A DNA stretch of 64,000 bases from an uncultured Lachnospiraceae bacterium (GCA_902775895.1 CACYNO010000001.1:62001-126000); one strand, 5' to 3'. Shown: positions 32,909 to 41,376, numbered from the stretch's first letter. The notes: a model not told the origin generated them from the letters alone. A program made the numbers and translations.

Positions 32909-34084
32909 ATGGCAAAGGGGTTTACTAATCCGTACAATTTTGTAGATGTGGATGTGTTAAAAGCGCCTGAAAAGAAAAATAAAAAAGATACAGTTGGTAT
33001 CAATAATGCCGTTTCGGGCGTGCTTCATTGTAAAATAATTGCAAAAACATCTATAGCGATTCCGGATGCAGAAACAGAAAAGAAAGAATCAAATGGTCAT
33101 AAGAGCTATGATTTTATGAGTATTAGTAAAAACGGAAAAAAAGCTTTTTTTATTCCGGGGAGTTCCATACGAGGTGTTATAAGAAGTGTATTCGAAACTG
33201 CAACTGATTCATGCTTTTCAATATTTAATGAAACTTCGGGGAAGGGAAAAAAACGAATAAAATATAGTGTGGGCGAAAAAGCGTGTTGTGATGGAATTGA
33301 TTTATGTGAGGCTTGTTCACTATTTGGTATTATATCAAAAAAAGATAATAATGCGATTGGAAGTAAAATAAGAATCAGCGATGCTTTTCTTACAAAGGGT
33401 AATGTAGATGATTTCAAAACAACTGTCGTACCATTGGGAACGCCTAATAGTTCATATAAAAAATTATATGTTATGAAAGAAGAGATTGAAGAAAAAAAAG
33501 ATAATAATCATTATTATAAAGCACGTAGAAAATATTATTGGCATTCTGACAACAATAAACAGATATATAATAATTGGAAAAATGGACTAAAAAATAATAA
33601 AAGCGTCAAGCAAAAAGTAAATGCGTCTTTGCAGTTAGCCCCGAAAAACACAGAGTTCACATTTAATATTTTTTATGACAACATTTCAGAAGAGCAATTG
33701 AAGCAATTAATATGGGCAGTTAATTTTTGGGAAAATAATGAAAATAGTAATTTGTGCCATAAAATAGGACATGGAAAGCCGGTAGGACTCGGGAGTGTTA
33801 AAATTATTGTTTTGGAGAATGTGAAAAGAGTGTTCAGTAGTAATGAATATAAGGAATATGTAATAACGTCAGAAAAAGTGTGTGATTCCAGTACTCCATT
33901 TTCTAAAAATAACAAAGTTGTGAAACAATTGTTTAAAATATGTAAATTTGATACATCATTCAATCAGAGTTTAAATGTTCGATATCCAGGCGTAAAATGG
34001 TTTAAAAATTATAAAAAAGATGATATGAAAACTCCAGATATAAACGATGTCGCAAATGGACAAAGATTACCATCTTTGGATTAA
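32909..34084 (+). CDS. RAMP protein, TIGR03986-like (Cas7 family)
   Basis: About 391 residues from ATG 32909; a GTG at 32900 is in frame. It shows GVLHCKIIAKTSIAIPD, the RAMP loop FFIPGSSIRGVIRSVFE, a cysteine cluster GEKACCDGIDLCEACSLFG that may hold zinc, SKIRISDAFL, and a glycine-rich ending HKIGHGKPVGLGSVKI. This is the large RAMP found with csx10/csx19. Codon use from about 33250 on is more AT-rich than the four genes before it. It is the last gene of the effector operon; 250 bases without an intact gene follow. Confidence 0.8.
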   Translation: MAKGFTNPYNFVDVDVLKAPEKKNKKDTVGINNAVSGVLHCKIIAKTSIAIPDAETEKKESNGHKSYDFMSISKNGKKAFFIPGSSIRGVIRSVFETATDSCFSIFNETSGKGKKRIKYSVGEKACCDGIDLCEACSLFGIISKKDNNAIGSKIRISDAFLTKGNVDDFKTTVVPLGTPNSSYKKLYVMKEEIEEKKDNNHYYKARRKYYWHSDNNKQIYNNWKNGLKNNKSVKQKVNASLQLAPKNTEFTFNIFYDNISEEQLKQLIWAVNFWENNENSNLCHKIGHGKPVGLGSVKIIVLENVKRVFSSNEYKEYVITSEKVCDSSTPFSKNNKVVKQLFKICKFDTSFNQSLNVRYPGVKWFKNYKKDDMKTPDINDVANGQRLPSLD

Positions 34085-34149
34085 AATATAAATGCAATTA
34101 GAGTCGTGATGATGTTTTAGAGGGTTTCAAACTAGGTGTAACATAAAAA

Positions 34150-34299
34150 GGTCAGTCCATCCATGTTGTTGTAAGCGATGAAAGCAATGGATGTAGTATA
34201 ATAACAGTCTACTATACGGATAAGGATAAGTGGAATGATGGTATTTTAGAAAAGACAGAAAACATAGCAAGCAAGATTTTCATTTATGTGTTAAAGTAG
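34150..34299 (+). pseudogene. DUF4258 (RelE-like toxin) remnant
   Basis: The frame 34150-34299 has no start and begins after a stop. It reads GQSIHVVVSDESNG then IITVYYTDKDKWNDGI, which fits the middle and end of DUF4258 proteins (HVVVADD...ITVYxPDPDKWxDDF). The N-terminal half is gone. An antitoxin-like gene follows at 34335, so a toxin-antitoxin pair may have decayed here. Confidence 0.5.
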
Positions 34300-34334
34300 A
34301 TATAAGCAGTAGTTTTTTATATCGCAGGATTATC

Positions 34335-34544
34335 ATGATATCGGCGCAGATAAACAGTCTTTATGAAAGACTTTCGGAAGAAGATAAAAACCTGGTTATA
34401 GATTATCTGCAGTTTCTTGTATCCCGAAGTAATTCCAGAAAGGCTCAAAATACAGAGAAGCTGTTTTCAGAGATAGATGGCATGATAGCAGAAGAGAAGG
34501 GCTGGAAGACAGAAGAAGAAATGCTTCATAAAATGTCAGAATGA
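34335..34544 (+). CDS. small antitoxin-like protein
   Basis: 69 residues: MISAQINSLYERLSEEDKNLVIDYLQFLVSRSN, then a charged ending EEKGWKTEEEMLHKMSE. The helix-then-Trp tail resembles the DUF2281/RelB-like small antitoxins. A start codon with gcagga upstream supports translation. The only toxin-like sequence nearby is the broken DUF4258 frame just before it, so this may be an orphan antitoxin. Assignment is from pattern only. Confidence 0.5.
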   Translation: MISAQINSLYERLSEEDKNLVIDYLQFLVSRSNSRKAQNTEKLFSEIDGMIAEEKGWKTEEEMLHKMSE

Positions 34545-34611
34545 TGTAACTCACGGTGTGGATTTTGATATTTTTATGGATGAAGATGTCCATCCGATGA
34601 TATCTGCCTTT

Positions 34612-35916
34612 TTACAAGAACATCCCCATATACAGCGGCAGTGTGATCTTCTTTTCTGCCTTACCCACATTGCCGTCGATCAGCTTGTATCCATAGGAAA
34701 ACTCGTCTTTTTTAAGCATAGAATCCAGAGATCTTGACCGGCTGTTTCCCGCCTTCACCTCCAGCGGGATCACCCCGTCATCCGTTTCCAGCAAAAATTC
34801 TATTTCAAATGTTGCCTGTTCGTTTCTTCTGAAATAAAGCTTATCGTGCCCATTCTTTATAAGCATGTCAGCCACCAGAGCTTCGTAAATCCCGCCTTTT
34901 GCGTGACTTATCTGCACGCCTCCGGACAGAAGACCGGACTTTAAGGAATAGTCAAACATGCCGGTCAAAAGCCCTATATCCGACGGATAAAGCCTGAAGT
35001 TTGTTTCGTCGCCGTAGCTCTCCAAAGGCATGGACATTTTACTCACATTTATACAGCGATATGCCAGAAAAGCGCCGGACAGCCAGTCCACGCTATTCTT
35101 GTATTTTCTTGCGTTCCCGCCTTTTTCTACAATGGAATACTGAAACTTATGATTCTCCTTAGACAGCTGTTCCGCTATGGAAAAAAAACATTTTTCTGCT
35201 TTTATCTTGTCCTCGGCCTTTGCATAATGAGCAATGTCATAGCGGTAATCCTTTAGGATATCCCGCTGTTTTTGATCGGCAGCGGCAACGGATTTTTCGG
35301 TAAAAAATGCATTTACAACATCCGGCATACCCCCTGTAACCAGATAAGTTCTCAGCAGCTCCATCATTTTTTTATGTATAGGTTCTGCGACCGGTGAAAA
35401 TGTGTCAAAGCAGTTCCTAAGCATATGTAAGATTTCATCTGAAATGCCGGAAGCCCATAAAAACTCCTTAAAATCAAGAGGATGCATATCGATATATTCA
35501 ATAGCTCCTACAGGATAGGATGTGGGACGTTTATAGTCTATACCGAGCATGGAGCCTGATGCGATCACACAAAACCGTCCGTCCTCTTTCCAAAACTTTA
35601 AAGACGTAATTGCCTCCGGGCATTCTTGAATTTCATCTAAAAACAAAAGCGTTTTACCCGGAATAAATTTCACATCCGGTAAATATACGCTGAAAGTAAG
35701 CAAAAGCGTATCAATATCCAGATTGCCTTTGAAAATATCCTTTAGTGAGGGCTGCATCAGAAAATTTATCTCAACAAATACATCAAAGTTTTCCTCTGCA
35801 AATCTACGGACGGAAAAGGTTTTACCTATCTGCCTGGCTCCTCTGAGAACCAGACATTTTCTGTCTCGGTTGTTTTTCCAGTTTATAAGTTTATCCGTAA
35901 CCTTTCTGCGAAGCAT
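34612..35916 (-). CDS. AAA ATPase with DUF4143/PDDEXK-like C-terminus
   Basis: 434 residues read right to left. Walker A is VLRGARQIGKTFSVRRF, Walker B TLLFLDEIQECPEAI, sensor CVIASGSMLGI. The C-terminal DUF4143 part ends with YFRRNEQATFEIEFLLETDDGVIPLEVKAG, a degenerate E-x-K nuclease fold. These proteins are common in anaerobes and mobile regions; their role is not known. It is on the opposite strand from the CRISPR effector genes and lies between the effector and adaptation modules, so it is probably an insertion. Confidence 0.9.
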   Translation of the reverse strand: MLRRKVTDKLINWKNNRDRKCLVLRGARQIGKTFSVRRFAEENFDVFVEINFLMQPSLKDIFKGNLDIDTLLLTFSVYLPDVKFIPGKTLLFLDEIQECPEAITSLKFWKEDGRFCVIASGSMLGIDYKRPTSYPVGAIEYIDMHPLDFKEFLWASGISDEILHMLRNCFDTFSPVAEPIHKKMMELLRTYLVTGGMPDVVNAFFTEKSVAAADQKQRDILKDYRYDIAHYAKAEDKIKAEKCFFSIAEQLSKENHKFQYSIVEKGGNARKYKNSVDWLSGAFLAYRCINVSKMSMPLESYGDETNFRLYPSDIGLLTGMFDYSLKSGLLSGGVQISHAKGGIYEALVADMLIKNGHDKLYFRRNEQATFEIEFLLETDDGVIPLEVKAGNSRSRSLDSMLKKDEFSYGYKLIDGNVGKAEKKITLPLYMGMFL

Positions 35917-36168
35917 TTAGTTCCTCCTGTGATAATAGTTGCGCTTTAGTTAATGACTCAATGTGAAAACACATCAGTCTTCAATTGAAATATAAAGGCA
36001 TGTAAAACATAATATATATAAAAATATGTAAATCGACATAAATTTAAGCTGAAAAATATGTATATGAGATTATTTTATAAGGTTTAAGGCCAAAAATCAA
36101 GATTTCAGCAAAGGTTTTTTTCAAAAGATAATAATTTTCACCTGATCGTATTTTAGAAAAACGGTACA

Positions 36169-36297
36169 ATGGTAATAAATAGAGATATTTACCTTAACAG
36201 ACTCATAAGACGAAAGAATAACGTACTGATAAAGAGAATAACAGGCGTAAAAGTTTTAAAAACTGAATATGTATATTATGAGCAGGGATCAGGTTAA
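36169..36297 (+). pseudogene. remnant of a second AAA/DUF4143 ATPase
   Basis: 42 codons: MVINRDIYLNRLIRRKNNVLIKRITG matches the start of AAA_14/DUF4143 ATPases (which continue IRRCGKSY), but it jumps to EYVYYEQGSG and stops at 36295. The second half resembles the segment before the C-terminal E-x-K fold. The middle of the gene has been deleted. It overlaps the end of cas6 by 9 bases. The rest of 35917-36288 is AT-rich with nothing else I can name. Confidence 0.5.
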
Positions 36298-37026
36298 CTC
36301 GAACATACCAAATCCCTGCGAATTTTTTGCTCCGATCCCGCTGTCGTAAAGGAATGTGAGATTGGCGGGATCTCCGGAAAGTCGATATTTGCCGTTATAG
36401 GCTACAACTATTATATTTTTTCCGAACTTGGTCACATACTTGTTTTTTTCGGTAAATTTGACAGGCTCTATGCATATATCTCCCGATGGCGCGATTCCAA
36501 AGGCGGCTTTATATTTGTTGTGGAAGTTAGTGTTTATTGAATCGGCAAAGTCATCATCTGAAGGCTTAAGATATACGGTTTTTTTGGAATTATTCTCAAT
36601 ACAGGTTCTGTTCAGGCAAATAGGGGATAGGGTGCGCACAGTTATATCCGATTCGTCTATAACTCTTTTCGTTGCAACACAGCCCTGAAGTAAGACCTCT
36701 TTAGAGCCTATACGATATTTATCGGAGTGCATAAGAGCAAGATAAAAAATATCACAGAAGGCATTCATGGGGCTCCTGATCTCGAATGAGAATGAGTTTC
36801 TGAAAGTGATATACGGAGGGGATATTTCTTTTTCTTCGCTTTCTAAAAGACTGTAGACAAACAGCTTGAAAGGCTTCTTGTCTTCGATATATCCGATATC
36901 GTGCAAAAAGGAAGAGTATTCCGGCTCAGAAGATAGCTTGTCATAAATAAATCCCTGGAGGATGCTGTGATAGCTTAGTGGAAGTGTAAGGGGTTCGGGA
37001 GTTTGAAAATATAGGCGAAGCTGCAT
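36289..37026 (-). CDS. cas6: CRISPR-associated endoribonuclease Cas6
   Basis: 245 residues on the - strand. It cuts the array transcript inside each repeat to make crRNAs. Family features are MQLRLYFQTPEPLTLPLSYHSILQGFIYDKL with His20 as the likely general base, YITFRNSFSFEIRSP, and the C-terminal glycine-rich loop YDSGIGAKNSQGFGMFEL. It is divergent from cas2 with a 67-base gap, so a shared intergenic promoter region drives cas6 one way and cas2-cas1 the other. Confidence 0.88.
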   Translation of the reverse strand: MQLRLYFQTPEPLTLPLSYHSILQGFIYDKLSSEPEYSSFLHDIGYIEDKKPFKLFVYSLLESEEKEISPPYITFRNSFSFEIRSPMNAFCDIFYLALMHSDKYRIGSKEVLLQGCVATKRVIDESDITVRTLSPICLNRTCIENNSKKTVYLKPSDDDFADSINTNFHNKYKAAFGIAPSGDICIEPVKFTEKNKYVTKFGKNIIVVAYNGKYRLSGDPANLTFLYDSGIGAKNSQGFGMFELT

Positions 37027-37093
37027 GGGAGACCTCCGTTTTGTTTGTTTTCAGACATTATAACAGTTTTTTTGTTAAAGAAGGAGAGGGAAA

Positions 37094-37354
37094 ATGTTTG
37101 TAATTTTATCATACGATGTAATATCCAAGAACGACCCCAAGGTTATGAAGATTTGTCGACGGTACTTGACCCACAGACATTATTCCGTATTTGACGGGAT
37201 CATAACCGAGGCAAAGCTGAACAAATTAAAAGAGGAAATCATAAAAGTAATTGACACTAAAGTGGACAGTATCTGTATTTATGAATTCGAAAGTTTGAGA
37301 TTTTCAAGTAAAGAAATGATCGGGCCCGTAGGTGCAGATGACAACATAATATAA
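37094..37354 (+). CDS. cas2: CRISPR-associated protein Cas2
   Basis: 86 residues, standard length. It starts MFVILSYDVISKNDPK with Asp8, continues RRYLTHRHYSVFDGIIT, and ends near CIYEFESLRFSSKEMIG. It forms the integration complex with Cas1. The ribosome site is gaaggagaggg. It ends 14 bases before cas1. Confidence 0.92.
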   Translation: MFVILSYDVISKNDPKVMKICRRYLTHRHYSVFDGIITEAKLNKLKEEIIKVIDTKVDSICIYEFESLRFSSKEMIGPVGADDNII

Positions 37355-37368
37355 TGTGGAGGTAAAAT

Positions 37369-38439
37369 ATGGAAAAGAAATTTAAAATCAATGCGCAGGC
37401 GGATAGAGCTCTTACAATGTGGAGAAAGGGTAGTATCAGCAGAATAGGCAGAAGCTACCATATCGTGAATGACGGTATAATAAATAGAGAGGATTATAAT
37501 ATACTTTTTGAGAATGAAAAAGGGAAATGCTTCATACCCAAAGAGACTACAGACTCAATAAATATTTATTCGGATGTTATGTTTTCTGCAAATTTTTTTA
37601 AGTTTATGAACAACAGCGGAATAAATGTAAATATTTTTGATAAATACGGTCGCTTTGTGGGGACTTTTCTTCCGTCTGAAAATACAGATAATGCGAAAAC
37701 GATGCTGAAACAGGCAGCAATCTACCTTGATGATAAAAAACGTATTGATATTGCAAAGAGATTTGAAGACGGAGCAATGCATAATATCCTGTCCAATCTC
37801 AAATATTACGGTCGCAGAAAAGAGGGAGAGTTTGCGGAAAGCATAACGGAGATTGAAAATATAGTAGCAGATATAAAAAGGACTGACAGCATCAATGCTC
37901 TTATGCTTCTTGAAGCAAAGGCAAGAAGGATATATTATTCCATGTTCAATATGATTATCGGAAATGGTGATTTTGCTTTTGCAAAAAGAACTAAGCAGCC
38001 GCCAATGGATCCACTTAATGCACTTATCAGTTTTGGGAATGTGTTTCTTTACAACAGAGTTGCTACGGAGATAGCAAAGACATCCCTTGATATCCGTGTG
38101 GGTTTTTTGCATGCTACGGGAGACAGGAGCAGGAGTCTTAATCTTGATATTTCTGAAGTTTTCAAGCCGCTAATTGTAGACAGGACTATTTTTACCATTA
38201 TAAACAGGAGAATGATAGATGCATACGAGCATTTCCGCAAATGTGATGATGACGGTATATATATGAATACGGAGGGGAAAGCAATATTTCTTCAGGAATT
38301 GGAAAATAAGCTGAACCTGGTAAGACAGGAAGGCGGCAAAAGCATGACTTATATTTCAAGAATAAAAGAGGAAATAGGAAAGATAAACAGAATGGTGCAT
38401 AATGGAACAACATACAAACCGTATAAGTACAAAAATTAA
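37369..38439 (+). CDS. cas1: CRISPR-associated endonuclease Cas1
   Basis: Integrase of new spacers. 356 residues. The metal ligands are present: Glu182 in LLEAKARRIYY, His248 in VGFLHATGDRSRSLNLDISE and Glu263 in the same block. The N-terminal beta domain has INIFDKYGRFVGTFLP. No reverse-transcriptase fusion is seen. It is directly followed by the array leader, so the module is orientated cas2-cas1-leader-array. It starts after tggaggtaaa. Confidence 0.95.
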   Translation: MEKKFKINAQADRALTMWRKGSISRIGRSYHIVNDGIINREDYNILFENEKGKCFIPKETTDSINIYSDVMFSANFFKFMNNSGINVNIFDKYGRFVGTFLPSENTDNAKTMLKQAAIYLDDKKRIDIAKRFEDGAMHNILSNLKYYGRRKEGEFAESITEIENIVADIKRTDSINALMLLEAKARRIYYSMFNMIIGNGDFAFAKRTKQPPMDPLNALISFGNVFLYNRVATEIAKTSLDIRVGFLHATGDRSRSLNLDISEVFKPLIVDRTIFTIINRRMIDAYEHFRKCDDDGIYMNTEGKAIFLQELENKLNLVRQEGGKSMTYISRIKEEIGKINRMVHNGTTYKPYKYKN

Positions 38440-38462
38440 CCGGATGGTCGACGGGATTTTTG

Positions 38463-38490
38463 TTGTTTTTTTGTGCAGGAATGTTATAAT
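38463..38490 (+). promoter_or_regulatory. CRISPR leader promoter
   Basis: The 79-base leader (38440-38518) has an extended -10 TGTTATAAT with the hexamer at 38485-38490, and a possible -35 TTGTTT (38463-38468) 16 bases before it. Transcription would start about 20 bases before the first repeat. The leader lies on the cas1 side, as expected. Confidence 0.65.
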
Positions 38491-38518
38491 GAAGCAGACA
38501 ATAGGCGTAAGTACTATT

Positions 38519-39618
38519 GTTGGACCTTACCTTTTTAGGAATTGAAACAATGTCAAGAAAGCGTATGCTTCGCAAGTGCTGACAAGTTGGACCTTACCTT
38601 TTTAGGAATTGAAACAGGATGTTTTCTTCCATTGGCGTACCACCGCTTATGTTGGACCTTACCTTTTTAGGAATTGAAACAGAAATTCATATTCATGTAT
38701 CTTTGAGAGGACCCGGTTGGACCTTACCTTTTTAGGAATTGAAACAGTTTTCCATTGTGCTTTCCTGAATATTTGGGTTTGCAAGTTGGACCTTACCTTT
38801 TTAGGAATTGAAACTTCTCCATAGTGTCCTCCTCTTTAAATTATTTTCATAGTTGGACCTTACCTTTTTAGGAATTGAAACCATTTCGTCTCATAGGAAT
38901 CTACAAAGATTACCTTCTGTTGGACCTTACCTTTTTAGGAATTGAAACACTGCTCCGTGGTGGTAGGTGTGTTGGTGCCCAGCAGGGTTGGACCTTACCT
39001 TTTTAGGAATTGAAACCCCAGCGGCATCTCTAAGCTCTTCCCAGTCTACATCAGGTTGGACCTTACCTTTTTAGGAATTGAAACTTATTTGAAACCCTTC
39101 AAGAACTCTAGCTTTGATAATGTTGGACCTTACCTTTTTAGGAATTGAAACTTTTTCACAGCTCTCTGCACCCCTTTTGAGAGAAGGTTGTTGGACCTTA
39201 CCTTTTTAGGAATTGAAACCTGAATGGCTTTTTCACGCTTAGTAGTTATCTGCGTGGTTGGACCTTACCTTTTTAGGAATTGAAACACCAGGTACGCCCT
39301 CAAAAACTTCAACCTCTATCTCACCGTTGGACCTTACCTTTTTAGGAATTGAAACGTAGCCTGAGCACATCGCTGGAGAATAATTGTTCTCGTTGGACCT
39401 TACCTTTTTAGGAATTGAAACAATGCAAACCTTGCAAAAGAACCATATCTCTCCGGTTGGACCTTACCTTTTTAGGAATTGAAACTCTCCGACAAAGATG
39501 TCTCTATTGTTCGTGCATCCGTTGGACCTTACCTTTTTAGGAATTGAAACGCCTCTGAATGAGGGGAGATAAGCGAATTAAACATACCGTTGGACCTTAC
39601 CTTTTTAGGAATTGAAAC
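38519..39618 (+). CRISPR. CRISPR array, 17 repeats of 30 bp, 16 spacers
   Basis: The 30-bp repeat starts GTTGGACCTTACC and ends GGAATTGAAAC. The 17 copies start at 38519, 38586, 38651, 38716, 38785, 38852, 38919, 38987, 39055, 39122, 39190, 39257, 39326, 39392, 39456, 39521 and 39589. All appear identical. Spacers are 34-39 bp. The ATTGAAAC end is the usual 5' crRNA handle, so the array is read on the + strand from the leader next to cas1. Loss of variation within repeats suggests an active array. Confidence 0.98.
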
Positions 39619-39939
39619 CGCCCTTTCCAACGAAGATTTTCACAATATCAATATGTTGATGAAGAAGGATCTTCATTTGATTTATTATGAAAATTTGATA
39701 CATAAGCTTTTTTTTAAGTAAATGGATCGTGTGAAAACCCTGGGGAACGTGGTGGTAGAGACGAACCGCTTAGCCCATCTGCGACTTTTTCCCAGAACAG
39801 AGTGACTTCATTTTTGCGGATGAAATAATCCTGCATTGGCAAGGATGATTTTTCAGGTCAATCTGTGCAAAAAAATCAAAATCTGTATTGATAATATATT
39901 TGTGGTGCAGAAAGGAAAGTTGTCAAAAAGTGGTGGTAA
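39619..39939. other. array-distal region without an intact gene
   Basis: After the last repeat there is one possible spacer-length piece, then a T-run (39709-39716). A short frame at 39722-39805 (27 codons, MDRVKTLG...) is not supported by any family I know. The copy-B promoter motif lies at 39865-39897. Nothing else can be assigned. Confidence 0.4.
39865..39897 (+). promoter_or_regulatory. GTGCAAAAA promoter motif, copy B
   Basis: GTGCAAAAA starts at 39865. CTGT (in place of CTGA) is at +18, and the -10 hexamer TAATAT is 39892-39897, the same spacing as the other four copies. Downstream is a decayed zinc-ribbon gene. Confidence 0.6.
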
Positions 39940-40122
39940 AAAGGTACAAATTGCAGCACATGCAGCGGGGCAGGGCAGATATATGTACCTAATGTGTACT
40001 ATGATGTAAATATGGGATGGCAGGGACAATGGCAGATATGTTCGGCATGTGGAGGAGTTGGAAAACTTAATAGTACGACAGAACATTGTCAAAAATGCCA
40101 TGGATATGGATATGTCTTTTAA
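39940..40122 (+). pseudogene. decayed small zinc-ribbon protein gene
   Basis: The frame 39940-40122 lacks a start codon (preceded by TAA 39937-39939) but reads TNCSTCSGAGQIYVPNVYYD then ICSACGGVGKL and CQKCHGYGYVF, with repeated C-x2-C-x-G-x-G motifs like the DnaJ zinc-binding region. Upstream, another frame continues from GTG 39906, so a frameshift has split the gene. It is preceded by promoter copy B. Confidence 0.5.
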
Positions 40123-40175
40123 AATATAACGAAGGATCTCGGTATAGTGTTTTGTAAGGATGTAATGCATGCCGG

Positions 40176-40185
40176 GGATTGAAAC
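40176..40185 (+). repeat. CRISPR-repeat-like 3' end fragment
   Basis: GGATTGAAAC at 40176-40185 differs by one missing base from the repeat ending GGAATTGAAAC. It is only 10 bp and could be chance, but lies between the array and another degenerate repeat at 41108. Confidence 0.3.
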
Positions 40186-40204
40186 TTAGTTGAAGCCCAT
40201 TATG

Positions 40205-40213
40205 TGATATAAT
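40205..40213 (+). promoter_or_regulatory. extended -10 element before the Fic gene
   Basis: TGATATAAT at 40205-40213 is an ideal extended -10, 21 bases before the Fic start codon. No clear -35 box is seen. Confidence 0.5.
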
Positions 40214-40233
40214 ATTCTCAATAGGAGAAGTTT

Positions 40234-41088
40234 ATGAAGAACGATTATTTAATTGAAAGACTTAAAGATGAAAAAAAATACGGTATTTCCGGCGGTATCT
40301 ATAATATGACCCAGATAGATATGGCGTTTAACTCAAATCATATTGAAGGAAGCACTCTTACGAGAGAACAGACACATTTCATATATGATACTCATTCTTT
40401 GCCTGATGGGGGTATGAAAGTCGACGATGTTTTTGAGACAATTAACCATTTTCGATGTTTCGATATGGTAATAGACAACTGTAATAAGCCCTTGAATGAA
40501 AATTTTATCAAAGCGTTGCATTACCAGTTGAAAACCGGGACTTTTAGTTCCCAGTCAAGCGGTGCTGTTATCGGAGATTATAAAAAATATGCTAATTTTG
40601 TAGGGGATATTCAAACAAGTTCTCCAAAGACTGTTTCTGAAGATGTTACAAGATTGTTAGGCGATTACCATTCAAAGAGAAATAAAACTCTTGACGATAT
40701 CCTTGCCTTTCACGCTGATTTCGAGAAAATACATCCTTTTTATGACGGCAACGGACGTGTTGGGCGGTTAATTATGTTTAAAGAATGTCTCACAAATAAT
40801 ATCGCTCCTTTTATCATAAGAGAAGATATGCGGGCACACTATATCAAAGGGTTAAATGAATGGCAACAAGGTGGCGAAAAAGGCTTTTTGCGTGAATTTT
40901 GTGCTTCCATGCAAGATGAAATGCTTGCAAAACTACAATATTTTGATATCCCGTATTTAGACAAGAACGAGAAACAGGAAGAAATATTTATTTCTCCTGA
41001 AACAGACGATTACATCCGAAATTTTATCGAAAAAGGCAAAGCTCTTTCTGGCGATGATAATAATGATTTCTGCCGAGTTGACGAATAA
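40234..41088 (+). CDS. Fic-family protein
   Basis: 284 residues. The full catalytic motif HPFYDGNGRVGR begins at His167, so AMPylation or related nucleotide transfer is expected. An autoinhibitory motif of the S-x3-E-G type is near the N-terminus (SNHIEGS), as in class II Fic proteins. The target is unknown. The start at 40234 follows aataggagaag. It lies between the array and an isolated degenerate repeat, so it may have entered an older, longer array, or may be an accessory defence or toxin gene. Confidence 0.93.
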   Translation: MKNDYLIERLKDEKKYGISGGIYNMTQIDMAFNSNHIEGSTLTREQTHFIYDTHSLPDGGMKVDDVFETINHFRCFDMVIDNCNKPLNENFIKALHYQLKTGTFSSQSSGAVIGDYKKYANFVGDIQTSSPKTVSEDVTRLLGDYHSKRNKTLDDILAFHADFEKIHPFYDGNGRVGRLIMFKECLTNNIAPFIIREDMRAHYIKGLNEWQQGGEKGFLREFCASMQDEMLAKLQYFDIPYLDKNEKQEEIFISPETDDYIRNFIEKGKALSGDDNNDFCRVDE

Positions 41089-41107
41089 TTTACTCTCCCG
41101 CTTACTT

Positions 41108-41137
41108 GTTGGACCTTACCTTTTTAGTAATTGAAAG
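41108..41137 (+). repeat. isolated degenerate copy of the CRISPR repeat
   Basis: 30 bp matching the array repeat at 28 positions; the end reads GTAATTGAAAG rather than GGAATTGAAAC. It is 1.49 kb beyond the last array repeat, past the zinc-ribbon remnant and the fic gene. Confidence 0.85.
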
Positions 41138-41152
41138 GTTTGGAGGTTTAAT

Positions 41153-41257
41153 ATGAAAAAATATAGAAAAAATGTATATTAGTCTGAAGAAGATAATCTT
41201 TGGATAGTCGAAATTCCTGAATTATCGGGTTGTATGGCTGATGGAATAACGGAATAA
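41153..41257 (+). pseudogene. HicB antitoxin remnant
   Basis: The frame 41153-41257 reads MKKYRKNVY, a stop, then EEDNLWIVEIPELSGCMADGI and a second stop. This is the beginning of a HicB-type partial RNase H fold (YxExDGxWxVexPDLPGC). A ribosome site tttggaggttt precedes it. The rest of the gene is absent. Confidence 0.6.
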
Positions 41258-41350
41258 GAGGTGGTATTTTTATTATTGAATTCTCAAATGGGGAAAACGG
41301 TTATTAGATGCCGTTGGGTGAAAAAGTGAGGATTACGAACCTCTTTTTAG

Positions 41351-41376
41351 AAGTCACGAAAGTGGCTTTTTTTTTG
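41351..41376 (+). terminator. Rho-independent terminator
   Basis: AAGTCAC (41351-41357) and GTGGCTT (41362-41368) pair around a GAAA loop with one G-T pair, followed by eight T. It ends the fic/hicB-remnant transcript before promoter copy C. Confidence 0.8.

Noticed and set aside
38549-39588. Self-targeting spacers
   Set aside because: I compared some spacers by eye with the window and saw no long match; a true search needs the whole genome and phage databases.
39655-39684. Possible 18th CRISPR repeat after the last array repeat
   Set aside because: Only the first four bases and a few scattered ones agree with the repeat; a spacer-length distance alone is not enough.
39821-39856. Possible terminator with TGAAATAATCC and GGATGATTTTTCA
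   Set aside because: The arms pair imperfectly and the T-run is inside the arm, so a terminator cannot be claimed.
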